Assembly (NCBI GenBank): GCA_018434075.1
Contig: JAHDQA010000070.1
Span: 1-57,853, forward strand
DNA length: 57,853 bases
Direction of reading: 5' to 3'
From: Tissierellaceae bacterium
GTDB taxonomy: Bacteria; Bacillota; Clostridia; Tissierellales; Tissierellaceae
Position numbers and translations under genes: made by a program. Shown one piece after another: positions 32,578 to 40,635 of the stretch. The number at the start of each line of letters is the position of its first letter. The stretch's first letter is position 1. The notes beneath the pieces were generated by a model. The model had not been told where the DNA came from, did not search any database, and saw nothing but the letters and a program-made list of their open reading frames with translations.

Positions 32578-34737
32578 TTAATCGGCAGTATTTTGTGTAG
32601 ATAACACAATGCCAGTCAGCACAAAACAGACACACGGAAGTGCTACGCCATTACCCCACATTTTGTATTCAGCTGCATCGGAATGAGGATTGTTTAGCCA
32701 TTTTATAATCTGCTTTCTTGTTTTTGGCTTACTGCTTTTACCTATGATTTTGCGGTGTGTCTCCCAAACCTCTGTCCAGAATAAAATTTCATCTTCGGTA
32801 GGATTCTCCGTACCAAGGTCATCACACCAATCATCGGGAAAACCTTGCAGTCTAGCACATTCGGTTGGTGTAAGTCTTCGGACGATATAGTCCGGCTCAA
32901 CCAATCCGTTTTGATGGCCTGGATTGGTGCCATTAATAATTGTATTTGATGTACCGTCCTGCCTATAGCATTGACTTTCAGCTTTCATCTGAGGGTAAAA
33001 CGATGCTGGTTGTGCCACTGCTCCGGGACCTTTTGCCGTCAGCGTGGGTTGCTGTTCTTCATCTATAGAAGGTTTATATAAGGCATTCTTTCCTTGATTA
33101 AAAGCCGCCCGATCAATACCGTAAGAAGGTTGAGTCACTACAGGGGCATCCTTGTAATCTCTCGATAATAGAGTTGGTGCTTTATCTTCTTCAACCTGTG
33201 CATAGGCTCCAGTAGTCATGGAATATGCAATAGCATGACGATCAGTGGTATTAAGCGTAAAAGAAACCTCTTCATCAATACCGCTTCCTTGGGGACCGTT
33301 TTTTTCCTTTCTTCCAATCATCGAGCCTTGTAGAGCAACTACTGCAATACCACCTTGATTACATCCTGGATTTCCTCCATTGGCATCAATGGTTCGAGAA
33401 GTATCCGCTTTATAAATACCGCTATGTGGATTGTTTGACTGCATGGAGTTGCTTTTATCAGAACAGATGCCATATGCGGTAGGCACAAAAACGGTCTGGT
33501 CATTATTGCATCCAAGAGTGGCAGACTTATCATCCTGTATCAATGCACCCTTACCGCCGCCTTCACAGCCGGAGCGGATTTTTAATATTTTAGGTGTGTT
33601 CATAATAAGGGGTACATTCCCACCGCCAGTTCCCATACGAGAGGTCAGCGTTTGTACTTTATTATCCTCTGAGAGTTTTACACGACTATCAGATGGATGA
33701 TTTTCAATGACAACAGCCGTTTGGTTATCCCCCATGTTTGCACGAAGTGACCCACTTAAGTTTTCATCAGCATGACCGCCAATGCGTGAAACAGCACCCG
33801 GTTCAAAGGACATGACTGTACCTGGAACAACACCCGCTCGAAGGGTAGGGGAGCGTTCTTCCTCATAGCCGACACTTCGGCTCCTGGCACTGTGTTCGGT
33901 GCAAAAACCGCTTGACTGCATTACGCAAGGCTGATGTCCATGTTCCTCTGCTCGAAGTGTTGCGGTAATATCCTCCGAAACAGACATCACTCTTCCGCCT
34001 TGGTCATTTAGGCAAGTTATGCTATCGCCTGTTTTTCCAGTGCTGTCTTTAGCATTTCCGGCAGCTCTTTGCCACGGGCTGCCGCTCGGCGTAAAATTCC
34101 TTGACATGCCTTTGGACTCAAATAGTATTTCTGCGGCACATCTGCCTGCAAAATCTGCGACAAGGTAGATTCTACGACGGCGTTGGGGGACTCCGAAATA
34201 TTGCGCATCGATAGTTCGGTATGCCACACTCCATCCGTCTCCCATATAGATGTCAGCGTATGGCCATCGTCCTTTTTCAGGTAAAGGCACCGAGGTGTTC
34301 GGCTCTTTGACGCTGATGACCGTTTCGAGGACTGCCTTGAAGTCTTTTCCTTTATTTGACGAGAATGCGCCAGGGACATTTTCCCAGACTGCATACCTTG
34401 GATATTGTCCATTGGTCTTACACCTCATTTCCTTGATAATTCGTATTGCTTCATAAAAAAGGACGGATTGCTCTCCGTCCAGACCGGCTCTTTTACCTGC
34501 CACACTCATATCGGTGCAGGGCGAACCAAATGTTATGATATCTACAGGCGGAAGCTCCGCACCGTCTAGTTTGTTGATATCCCCATAATGCTTCATCTGT
34601 GGGATGCGTTTGGTCGTAACCCTTATAGGAAACGGTTCAATTTCAGAAGCCCATAAAGGCTCAATGCCACAAAGCAAACCACCTAGTGGAAAACCACCAC
34701 TGCCATCAAAGAGTGAACCGAGTGTCACTTTACTCAT
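32578..34737 (-). CDS. DNA cytosine-5 methyltransferase with a long repetitive target-recognition region
   Basis: The 719-residue protein has the C5-methyltransferase order of motifs: I (TLGSLFDGSGGFPLGG), IV (FGSPCTDMSVAG with the catalytic cysteine), VI (VWENVPGAF), VIII (FGVPQRRRRIYLV), IX (RLTPTECARLQGFPDDW) and X (GNGVALPCV). Between VIII and IX lies about 365 residues instead of the usual 100-200, made of roughly ten imperfect repeats built on (S/A)xTLxxxxG (for example DITATLRAEEHG, SPTLRAGVVPG). This region should recognise DNA, perhaps with unusual or multiple specificity. It overlaps the previous gene at ATGAGTAA. No partner nuclease is adjacent, so it likely protects phage DNA. Confidence 0.9.
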   Translation of the reverse strand: MSKVTLGSLFDGSGGFPLGGLLCGIEPLWASEIEPFPIRVTTKRIPQMKHYGDINKLDGAELPPVDIITFGSPCTDMSVAGKRAGLDGEQSVLFYEAIRIIKEMRCKTNGQYPRYAVWENVPGAFSSNKGKDFKAVLETVISVKEPNTSVPLPEKGRWPYADIYMGDGWSVAYRTIDAQYFGVPQRRRRIYLVADFAGRCAAEILFESKGMSRNFTPSGSPWQRAAGNAKDSTGKTGDSITCLNDQGGRVMSVSEDITATLRAEEHGHQPCVMQSSGFCTEHSARSRSVGYEEERSPTLRAGVVPGTVMSFEPGAVSRIGGHADENLSGSLRANMGDNQTAVVIENHPSDSRVKLSEDNKVQTLTSRMGTGGGNVPLIMNTPKILKIRSGCEGGGKGALIQDDKSATLGCNNDQTVFVPTAYGICSDKSNSMQSNNPHSGIYKADTSRTIDANGGNPGCNQGGIAVVALQGSMIGRKEKNGPQGSGIDEEVSFTLNTTDRHAIAYSMTTGAYAQVEEDKAPTLLSRDYKDAPVVTQPSYGIDRAAFNQGKNALYKPSIDEEQQPTLTAKGPGAVAQPASFYPQMKAESQCYRQDGTSNTIINGTNPGHQNGLVEPDYIVRRLTPTECARLQGFPDDWCDDLGTENPTEDEILFWTEVWETHRKIIGKSSKPKTRKQIIKWLNNPHSDAAEYKMWGNGVALPCVCFVLTGIVLSTQNTAD

Positions 34738-35971
34738 CTGCATTCACCTCCGGCAGATCAAGGTACCTATATTCGACACCGTTTCTTAAAAGAAACACAC
34801 CATCAGAGTTTCCTACTTGTTCAATATACCTTTTCACAATCACATCACAGTACTTTTCATCCAGTTCAATGGTATAACAGATTCTATCGGTCTGCTCACA
34901 GGCAATCAGTGTACTTCCTGAACCACCGAATGGATCGAGTACAATACAGTTACTGAGGCTCGAATTCATAATGGGGTATGCCACAAGTGCCACTGGTTTC
35001 ATGGTTGGATGGTCACCGTTTTTCTTCGGTTTCTCAAACTCCCAGATAGTGGTCTGCTTTCTATCGGAATACCAGTTATGCTTGCCTTTCTTTTTCCACC
35101 CAAAGAGAATTGGTTCATGCTGCCACTGATAAGGGGAGCGGCCGAGAACAAGGGACTGCTTTTTCCAAATACAAGTACCGGAAAGATAAAATCCCGCATC
35201 AGAGAATGCTCTTCTGAAATTGAGTCCTTCCGTATCGGCATGAAAAACATAAATAGAAGCGTCCTTTGCCATCACCGCTTCAGTGTTTTGAAATGCTGAA
35301 AGCAGGAAATCATAGAACGCTTCATTACCCATATTGTCATTTTTGATTTTTCCTGCAGAGCCTTCATAGTTAACGTTATATGGAGGGTCCGTAACTACCA
35401 AATTAGCAACTTTCCCATTCATCAAGACATCAAAGGTGTCTTTCTTTGTACTGTCCCCGCACACCAGACGATGTCGTCCAAGAAGCCAAATATCCCCTAA
35501 ACACGAAACAGCGGGCTTACTCAGCTCGCTGTCCACATCGAAATCATCTTCTTTTATATTGTCCTTAAGGGAATCCTTGAAAAGATCGTCCAACTCTCCC
35601 GGGTCAAAACCTGTCAAAGATACATCAAAGTCTGAAGCATTTAAGTCCGTGATGAGAAGTGCTAATTTGTCTTTATCCCAATCCCCACTAATTTTATTTA
35701 GTGCAATGTTCAGCGCCTTCTCCTTTTGCTCATCCATTTCAACAACTACGCATTCTATCTCATCCATGCCCATACTCAACAAGATTTTTAAACGCTGATG
35801 ACCTCCGATGACTCTGCCTGTAGTCTTATTCCATATTACGGGCTCTACATATCCAAACTCCTCAAGGGAGCGTTTAAGTTTCTCATATTCCGGATCACCC
35901 GGTTTTAAATCCTTCCTTGGGTTATATTCAGCGGGGATGAGTTGTTTAGTTTTTATCTTCTCTATCAACAT
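34730..35971 (-). CDS. ParB-domain DNA N-methyltransferase
   Basis: The 413-residue product joins an N-terminal ParB/Srx-like domain (about 1-110, AEYNPRKDLKPGDPEYEKL and GRVIGGHQRLKIL) to an N6-adenine/N4-cytosine methyltransferase. DPPYNVNYEGSAGK is the catalytic motif IV and LDPFGGSGSTLIACEQ is the S-adenosylmethionine site, in beta-class order. Such fusions are common in phages. The start at 35971 is within the end of metK, and the downstream gene overlaps its stop, so MetK, this enzyme and the C5 enzyme are one translational unit. Confidence 0.92.
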   Translation of the reverse strand: MLIEKIKTKQLIPAEYNPRKDLKPGDPEYEKLKRSLEEFGYVEPVIWNKTTGRVIGGHQRLKILLSMGMDEIECVVVEMDEQKEKALNIALNKISGDWDKDKLALLITDLNASDFDVSLTGFDPGELDDLFKDSLKDNIKEDDFDVDSELSKPAVSCLGDIWLLGRHRLVCGDSTKKDTFDVLMNGKVANLVVTDPPYNVNYEGSAGKIKNDNMGNEAFYDFLLSAFQNTEAVMAKDASIYVFHADTEGLNFRRAFSDAGFYLSGTCIWKKQSLVLGRSPYQWQHEPILFGWKKKGKHNWYSDRKQTTIWEFEKPKKNGDHPTMKPVALVAYPIMNSSLSNCIVLDPFGGSGSTLIACEQTDRICYTIELDEKYCDVIVKRYIEQVGNSDGVFLLRNGVEYRYLDLPEVNADE

Positions 35972-37127
35972 ACTTTTCCACCGCCTTTCTAAATTCACTG
36001 TACTTATTTACATCCTCCCACGGGAATAGACAACTATTAAAGTGACCATAAACAGCTGTATCAGAGTAAATCACATTCCTTAGACGCAACTTCTCAATGA
36101 TTGCCGCAGGTCTTAAGTTGAAAACCTCCTGTGCAGCAAGAGTTAATATTTCGTCAGAAACAATACCTGTGCCAAGGGTATTTACAGAAAAGGCTACAGG
36201 ATTTGCTTTTCCAATGGCATAGGAAATACCAACTTCACATCTCTTTGCATAACCACACCAGACGATATGCTTTGCAATGTACCGTGCTATATAAGCACCA
36301 CTTCGGTCAACTTTGGTGGGGTCTTTACCACTAAGTGCGCCACCTCCATGAGATGCAAGCCCTCCATAGGTATCAACCATAATTTTTCTACCAGTTAAGC
36401 CTGTATCGGCAGCAGGACCACCTTCGACAAATCTACCAGAGGGGTTAATGAGAAGTTCTGTTTCATCATCAAATGGGAAGTCCTCAAAGCACTGCCATAG
36501 GACATTATTGAGGATATCTGTCTTAAGTTCTTCCTGTGTTTTATTCTTATCATGCTGTAGCGATATCACGATAGTCTTTATTCGCACTGGAGTGTCCCCT
36601 TCATATTCCACTGTCACCTGTGCTTTACCATCTGGGTGGATACCTTTTATCAGTTTCCCTTTTCGGCAATCATCCAGTCTCTTTACAATTCTGTGAGATA
36701 GTACAAGGGGTAGGGGAAGCATTTCTCCTGTTTCCTTTGTAGCATAGCCATACACAGTTCCTTGGTCTCCAGCACCTATCGAACCATACTGTTCGTTTAT
36801 TCCATTTCTTACTTCCAGTGCTGTATTCACTCCAGTTGCAATATCTACACTTTGATTGTGTACAAATACATAAATCAAAAATGTAAGAGGGTTGTATCCA
36901 ATCTCTTTTAGGACATTCCTAACAATGTATCGGATGTCTATTTTTTCGCTGCAGGAGATTTCGCCCGCCACGATAATTTTCCCTTTGGTTGCCATCACCT
37001 CACAAGCGACACGTGATGCTTTGTCTTTACGTAGACATGCTTCTAAAATGCTATCTGCTATGATGTCGCATAGTTTATCAGGATGTCCAGCACATACACT
37101 TTCTGCTGTTAAATATCTTTTACTCAT
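35946..37127 (-). CDS. metK: S-adenosylmethionine synthetase
   Basis: The 393-residue enzyme makes S-adenosylmethionine from methionine and ATP. Family signatures are all visible: SVCAGHPDKLCDIIADSIL (substrate histidine and aspartate), GSIGAGDQGTVYGYA and GGGALSGKDPTKVDRSGAY. Length is that of normal bacterial MetK. It is unusual on a phage and sits directly before two phage DNA methyltransferases, so it likely raises the methyl donor supply during infection. The sequence differs enough from typical host MetK (for example VCSDKLCD-type replacements) to be a distinct phage lineage; confirm by phylogeny. Confidence 0.94.
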   Translation of the reverse strand: MSKRYLTAESVCAGHPDKLCDIIADSILEACLRKDKASRVACEVMATKGKIIVAGEISCSEKIDIRYIVRNVLKEIGYNPLTFLIYVFVHNQSVDIATGVNTALEVRNGINEQYGSIGAGDQGTVYGYATKETGEMLPLPLVLSHRIVKRLDDCRKGKLIKGIHPDGKAQVTVEYEGDTPVRIKTIVISLQHDKNKTQEELKTDILNNVLWQCFEDFPFDDETELLINPSGRFVEGGPAADTGLTGRKIMVDTYGGLASHGGGALSGKDPTKVDRSGAYIARYIAKHIVWCGYAKRCEVGISYAIGKANPVAFSVNTLGTGIVSDEILTLAAQEVFNLRPAAIIEKLRLRNVIYSDTAVYGHFNSCLFPWEDVNKYSEFRKAVEKYVDREDKN

Positions 37128-37145
37128 TACATAATCTCCTCATCT

Positions 37146-37697
37146 TTATTTTCCTCTGCGGGCAGATAGCAGTCGCTCCATTACATCGTCCTGTGGGTTT
37201 AAACCAGAATACTCTGTAGCACAATTCTCTTTAACGATTTGATAAATCTCCATCCATAGCCTGTTTGTCTGGCTCATAAAGTTCTGACTCATAGCTACAT
37301 AAGGACTTTGAATAGCATTACCGGTAGTTGGATGCTTGGCAAGAAAGCCAAACTCGGTTACCGCCTCCTCACACTGTATCCATCTGGCCGCACTCATGGC
37401 ATATCGTTCTAGAAGCTGTGGGAGCACCAAATGGGCACAGCCTCGCTCCTCAAGCCATTTCCAAGTAATTTCATAAATCTCGCTGGCTACTAGGGTTTTC
37501 CCGTCCTTTTGCACCGCTGAGAGCATAGCCCTTGGCTTTGGCATTTCTTGCCCCTTTAAATCAGCGGTATTTTTGAAGTCAATGATTTCTAGCTTTCTCT
37601 TACCTGGATTTCCCTCAGCAATTTTATCAGCAAGTGGCTTCTTTTTCTGCCCAGAGCCAATACGAGCACCACCTCGATTTGTACCATCTTTGGCCAT
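37146..37697 (-). CDS. terS: terminase small subunit, P27 family
   Basis: The 183-residue protein matches the P27 small terminase family, with a basic N terminus (GTNRGGARIGSGQKKKPLAD), then WKWLEERGCAHLVLPQLLERY and WIQCEEAVTEFGFLAKHPTT. It recognises the pac or cos site and delivers DNA to the large subunit. The large subunit gene is over 7 kb downstream, separated by methylation and amidoligase genes. Confidence 0.9.
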   Translation of the reverse strand: MAKDGTNRGGARIGSGQKKKPLADKIAEGNPGKRKLEIIDFKNTADLKGQEMPKPRAMLSAVQKDGKTLVASEIYEITWKWLEERGCAHLVLPQLLERYAMSAARWIQCEEAVTEFGFLAKHPTTGNAIQSPYVAMSQNFMSQTNRLWMEIYQIVKENCATEYSGLNPQDDVMERLLSARRGK

Positions 37698-37808
37698 TTA
37701 CTCACCTCTTTTCTCGTTAGAGGTTATTACCCCGTTTGAAACCGCGACTTTTTGCACGAAGCCCCACGCCCGTTGCACATTTAAATAGTTGTGGAGATAT
37801 GACTCCCC

Positions 37809-38168
37809 CTACCGGGTTCCCCAACGGTCTCCATCTCTTGCTGTGATAGCTGAGTGACAAGGAGTACAAAGAGCCATTAGGTTGCTTTCATCGTGTGTCC
37901 CACCTCGCGACAAAGGAAGGATGTGATGCACTTCAGCAGCCGGTGTCAGCTTTCCCTGCCTTTTGCACTCTTCACACAGAGGATGGGCTGTGATGTAACG
38001 GTCACGTATTCTTTTCCATGCACGACCGTAACGCTTCCTCGTTTCAGGATCTCTCTGATATTTTTCATAACGAGAAGCTTCCTTTTTGGCATGCTCCGGA
38101 CAAAAACGTCCATCTGTCAGCTCAGGACAACCAGGAGAAGAACATGGTCGTTTTGGTTTCTTTGGCAT
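37809..38168 (-). CDS. HNH endonuclease
   Basis: The 119-residue protein has paired cysteines (PCSSPGCPELTDGRFC; CEECKRQGKL) and an HNH nuclease motif: AAEVHHILPLSRGGTHDESNLMALC with the following CHSAI. HNH proteins next to terminase small subunits commonly assist DNA packaging by nicking. The start used is the ATG behind AAAGGAGGTACGAA; a longer upstream frame is less plausible. Confidence 0.9.
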   Translation of the reverse strand: MPKKPKRPCSSPGCPELTDGRFCPEHAKKEASRYEKYQRDPETRKRYGRAWKRIRDRYITAHPLCEECKRQGKLTPAAEVHHILPLSRGGTHDESNLMALCTPCHSAITARDGDRWGTR

Positions 38169-38287
38169 TTCGTACCTCCTTTGGACATGCAAAAAGCCCC
38201 CGCGGTATTTCCACGAAGGCTCTCTACAATTTTTCACAATACCATTGTATTATGGATTTCTAATAAAATCGTCCATGATATTACTCA

Positions 38288-38746
38288 TTACTTTCCATAG
38301 AGTAGTAGCGCAAGATGCTGAAGCGCTCGATTCTTTTTGTTGTATGCAGAAGAACGTTCAATATTAAAGTGATCACAAATGTTATACACTGCATCAATCT
38401 GCTTTTGTTCATCATCCAAATAAAACTCCTTTAACACATACTGCTCATCTTCTGTTAAAGCATCCCATGCGGGTTGAAACCAATCCATGTATTCCAGTGC
38501 TTGACGATAACGTTCTTTTAATACATCAATTTCATTGATGCAGGCAATGAGCCTTTTCTCTCCAGCTTTTGGATCATGGGTTGATGGCATGCCATTTATA
38601 ACTGAAGATGCCGGGGAACTCATTTCTTCGTTGAGGATTGCGATATCCTCATCGGTATGTTCTATGATGTATTTCATGCTACTATAGTCTTTTAGAGCGT
38701 TAATTGCCGCTGCTCTTTTATCTAAATATTGCCAGACAATATTCAT
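38288..38746 (-). CDS. phage late-gene regulator, ArpU/DUF1492-like
   Basis: The 152-residue helical protein ends in a sigma-region-4-like helix-turn-helix (QKQIDAVYNICDHFNIERSSAYNKKNRALQHL) of the type found in ArpU, RinA and DUF1492 regulators, which control late phage transcription. Its position just before the HNH and small terminase genes is the classical one. The first 80 residues are helical without a clear domain. The ATG follows AAAGGAGGTCTGATAAA. Confidence 0.75.
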   Translation of the reverse strand: MNIVWQYLDKRAAAINALKDYSSMKYIIEHTDEDIAILNEEMSSPASSVINGMPSTHDPKAGEKRLIACINEIDVLKERYRQALEYMDWFQPAWDALTEDEQYVLKEFYLDDEQKQIDAVYNICDHFNIERSSAYNKKNRALQHLALLLYGK

Positions 38747-38750
38747 TTTA

Positions 38751-40100
38751 TCAGACCTCCTTTAGTGTAGCTTTAACCGCATCTATCAGTGCGGATTGGG
38801 TATTGTTTTTATCATTTAGGGCTTTCATTACACGTTCATCAATGGTGCCTTTGGCAATCAAGTGGTGAATCACTACCGTTTCTTTTTGTCCTTGTCGCCA
38901 AAGACGAGCGTTAGTTTGCTGATAAAGCTCTAGGCTCCAAGTTAGACCAAACCATATAAGAGTTGAACCTCCAGCTTGCAAGTTCAGTCCATGTCCTGCT
39001 GATGCTGGATGGATGGCTGCAATAGGGATTTCTCCATCATTCCATCTCTTAATAGAATCGCTAGTGGATAGCACCTCAACCTCAAAGCGTTTTTGTATTC
39101 GTGATAAATCATGTTTAAACCAATAAGCAATTAGAACTGGCTTGCCATTAGCAGCTTCGATTAAGTCTTCCAGTGCATCCAGCTTACGGTCATGTATATA
39201 AAGTACTGTACCTTGATCATCATAGACTGCTCCGTTGGCCATCTGTAGGAGTTTACCCGAAAGAGCTGCTGCATTGGCTGCAGTAATTTCCTCGCCTTTA
39301 ACCGTTGCAATTAAATCACGCTTCATAACGTCAAGGATTTTCATTTCTTTTTCAGATAGCTTTACATCTACTTCGTTTATAACCAGCTCAGGCAGCTTCA
39401 GGTAATCTGCTCCTTCCATGCTAATAGTGATATCAGATATTAGCCTATAAATTGCTTCCTCTGCTCCCGGTTTGGGCTTGTAGGAAAAGATCACTTGTTG
39501 ATTACGCTTATCTGGTACAAAATAATCCTCTCGATATCTACCAATAAACCTACCTAATCGCTGTCCCATATCTAATAAGCGATACTGTGCCCACAAATCC
39601 ATTAATCCATTGGAGGATGGGGTTCCAGTAAGTCCAACTATTCGATTTACCTTTGGCCTGACTTTCATTAAACTTTTAAATCTTTTGGCTTGATGCGATT
39701 TAAAAGAGGACAGCTCATCAATTACCACCATATCAAAATCAAATGGAATTCCACTTCTTGAGATTAGCCATTCCACATTTTCTCGATTGATAATGTAAAC
39801 TTGAGCTCTTTTCATAAGGGCTGTTTTTCTCTGAACTTCCGATCCCACTACTACGGTGTATTTAAGGCCCTTGAGGTGATCCCACTTTTCAATTTCTGCT
39901 GGCCACGTATCTCTGGCAACTCGAAGTGGTGCAATAACCAGAACCTTTCGGACAAGAAAACTATCTAATGTTAAATCAAATATAGCTGTTAAGGTTATAA
40001 CACTCTTACCTAATCCCATATCTAAGAGCACTGCTACTATAGGATGATTGAGGATATACTCAGTGGCATAAGCCTGATATTCATGAGGCTTGTATTTCAC
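38751..40100 (-). CDS. SNF2-like DEAD/DEAH-box helicase
   Basis: The 449-residue protein is a phage SF2 helicase: DMGLGKSVITLTAIFDL is Walker A, VVIDELSSFKS is a DEAx-type Walker B, GLTGTPSSNGLMDLWAQY is motif III, and HGLNLQAGGSTLIWFGL with QQTNARLWRQGQ give motifs V and VI. Such enzymes move along double-stranded DNA and often partner with a VRR-NUC nuclease, encoded immediately upstream here. The start is GTG at 40100 (KYKPHEYQAYATEYI), inside the end of the nuclease gene, preceded by GGAGGG. Confidence 0.92.
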   Translation of the reverse strand: MKYKPHEYQAYATEYILNHPIVAVLLDMGLGKSVITLTAIFDLTLDSFLVRKVLVIAPLRVARDTWPAEIEKWDHLKGLKYTVVVGSEVQRKTALMKRAQVYIINRENVEWLISRSGIPFDFDMVVIDELSSFKSHQAKRFKSLMKVRPKVNRIVGLTGTPSSNGLMDLWAQYRLLDMGQRLGRFIGRYREDYFVPDKRNQQVIFSYKPKPGAEEAIYRLISDITISMEGADYLKLPELVINEVDVKLSEKEMKILDVMKRDLIATVKGEEITAANAAALSGKLLQMANGAVYDDQGTVLYIHDRKLDALEDLIEAANGKPVLIAYWFKHDLSRIQKRFEVEVLSTSDSIKRWNDGEIPIAAIHPASAGHGLNLQAGGSTLIWFGLTWSLELYQQTNARLWRQGQKETVVIHHLIAKGTIDERVMKALNDKNNTQSALIDAVKATLKEV

Positions 40101-40362
40101 GAAGTATCCCTCCAATCTGTTCTATGTTATCCAGGCAAAATACCAAAAAGCCAAGTGCTTCTAACTGTCTTTTTCGTTTTTCCTGTAGAGGCCTTAAAGA
40201 TTTACCTAGTGCTTTTACCTCTACAAATGCAGCTTTTCTATTAGGTAACAAAATCAATCTATCTGGCATTCCATCAAAACCTGGTGATACAATCTTTAGT
40301 GCAATGCCGCCTATATCTTTCACTGCTTTTACCAGTTGCTGTTCAATCCATTTTTCTCTCAT
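40081..40362 (-). CDS. VRR-NUC nuclease
   Basis: The 93-residue protein has the minimal VRR-NUC PD-(D/E)xK fold: an N-terminal KWIEQQLVKAVKD helix, GMPDRLILLPNRKAAFVEVKA with the catalytic D...ExK, then a basic C terminus. These nucleases cut structured or branched DNA during phage replication and recombination. It overlaps the helicase gene by 20 bases, so the two are made together and likely act together. Confidence 0.9.
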   Translation of the reverse strand: MREKWIEQQLVKAVKDIGGIALKIVSPGFDGMPDRLILLPNRKAAFVEVKALGKSLRPLQEKRKRQLEALGFLVFCLDNIEQIGGILREIQAS

Positions 40363-40372
40363 ATATCCTCCA

Positions 40373-40635
40373 TGTTCCCTAAATCCAAAAAGTCTCTATA
40401 CGCGCGTATATACGCGTCTGCAGGTAATTTCTTCTTTTTGTCTTTAGGATTATTTTTAATAATAATTATTGGAACAATGGAACAGAGGTTATAAAGTAGT
40501 TTACTTTACTAGGGGCTGCCGCCTGTTCCGATGAGATGTACCAAAAGACTGTTTTTGTTTCAACGGAACAGGTGAAATCTGTTCCCTAGAAAAAATTGTT
40601 CCATGTGTTCCAAACTAAATTATTCTTTGGGAACA
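40373..40635. other. candidate phage replication origin with GGAACA/TGTTCC iterons
   Basis: Nine copies of GGAACA or its complement TGTTCC occur between 40373 and 40635: 40373, 40471, 40479, 40524, 40565, 40580, 40597, 40606 and 40630. The 257-base intergenic region also has a 14-bp perfect palindrome CGCGTATATACGCG (40403-40416), an A+T-rich run at 40445-40470 and a 9-bp inverted pair CCTGTTCCG/CGGAACAGG. It lies between the primase-helicase gene and the VRR-NUC gene, in the replication module. These features match initiator-binding origins. No other gene is seen in this gap. Confidence 0.6.
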
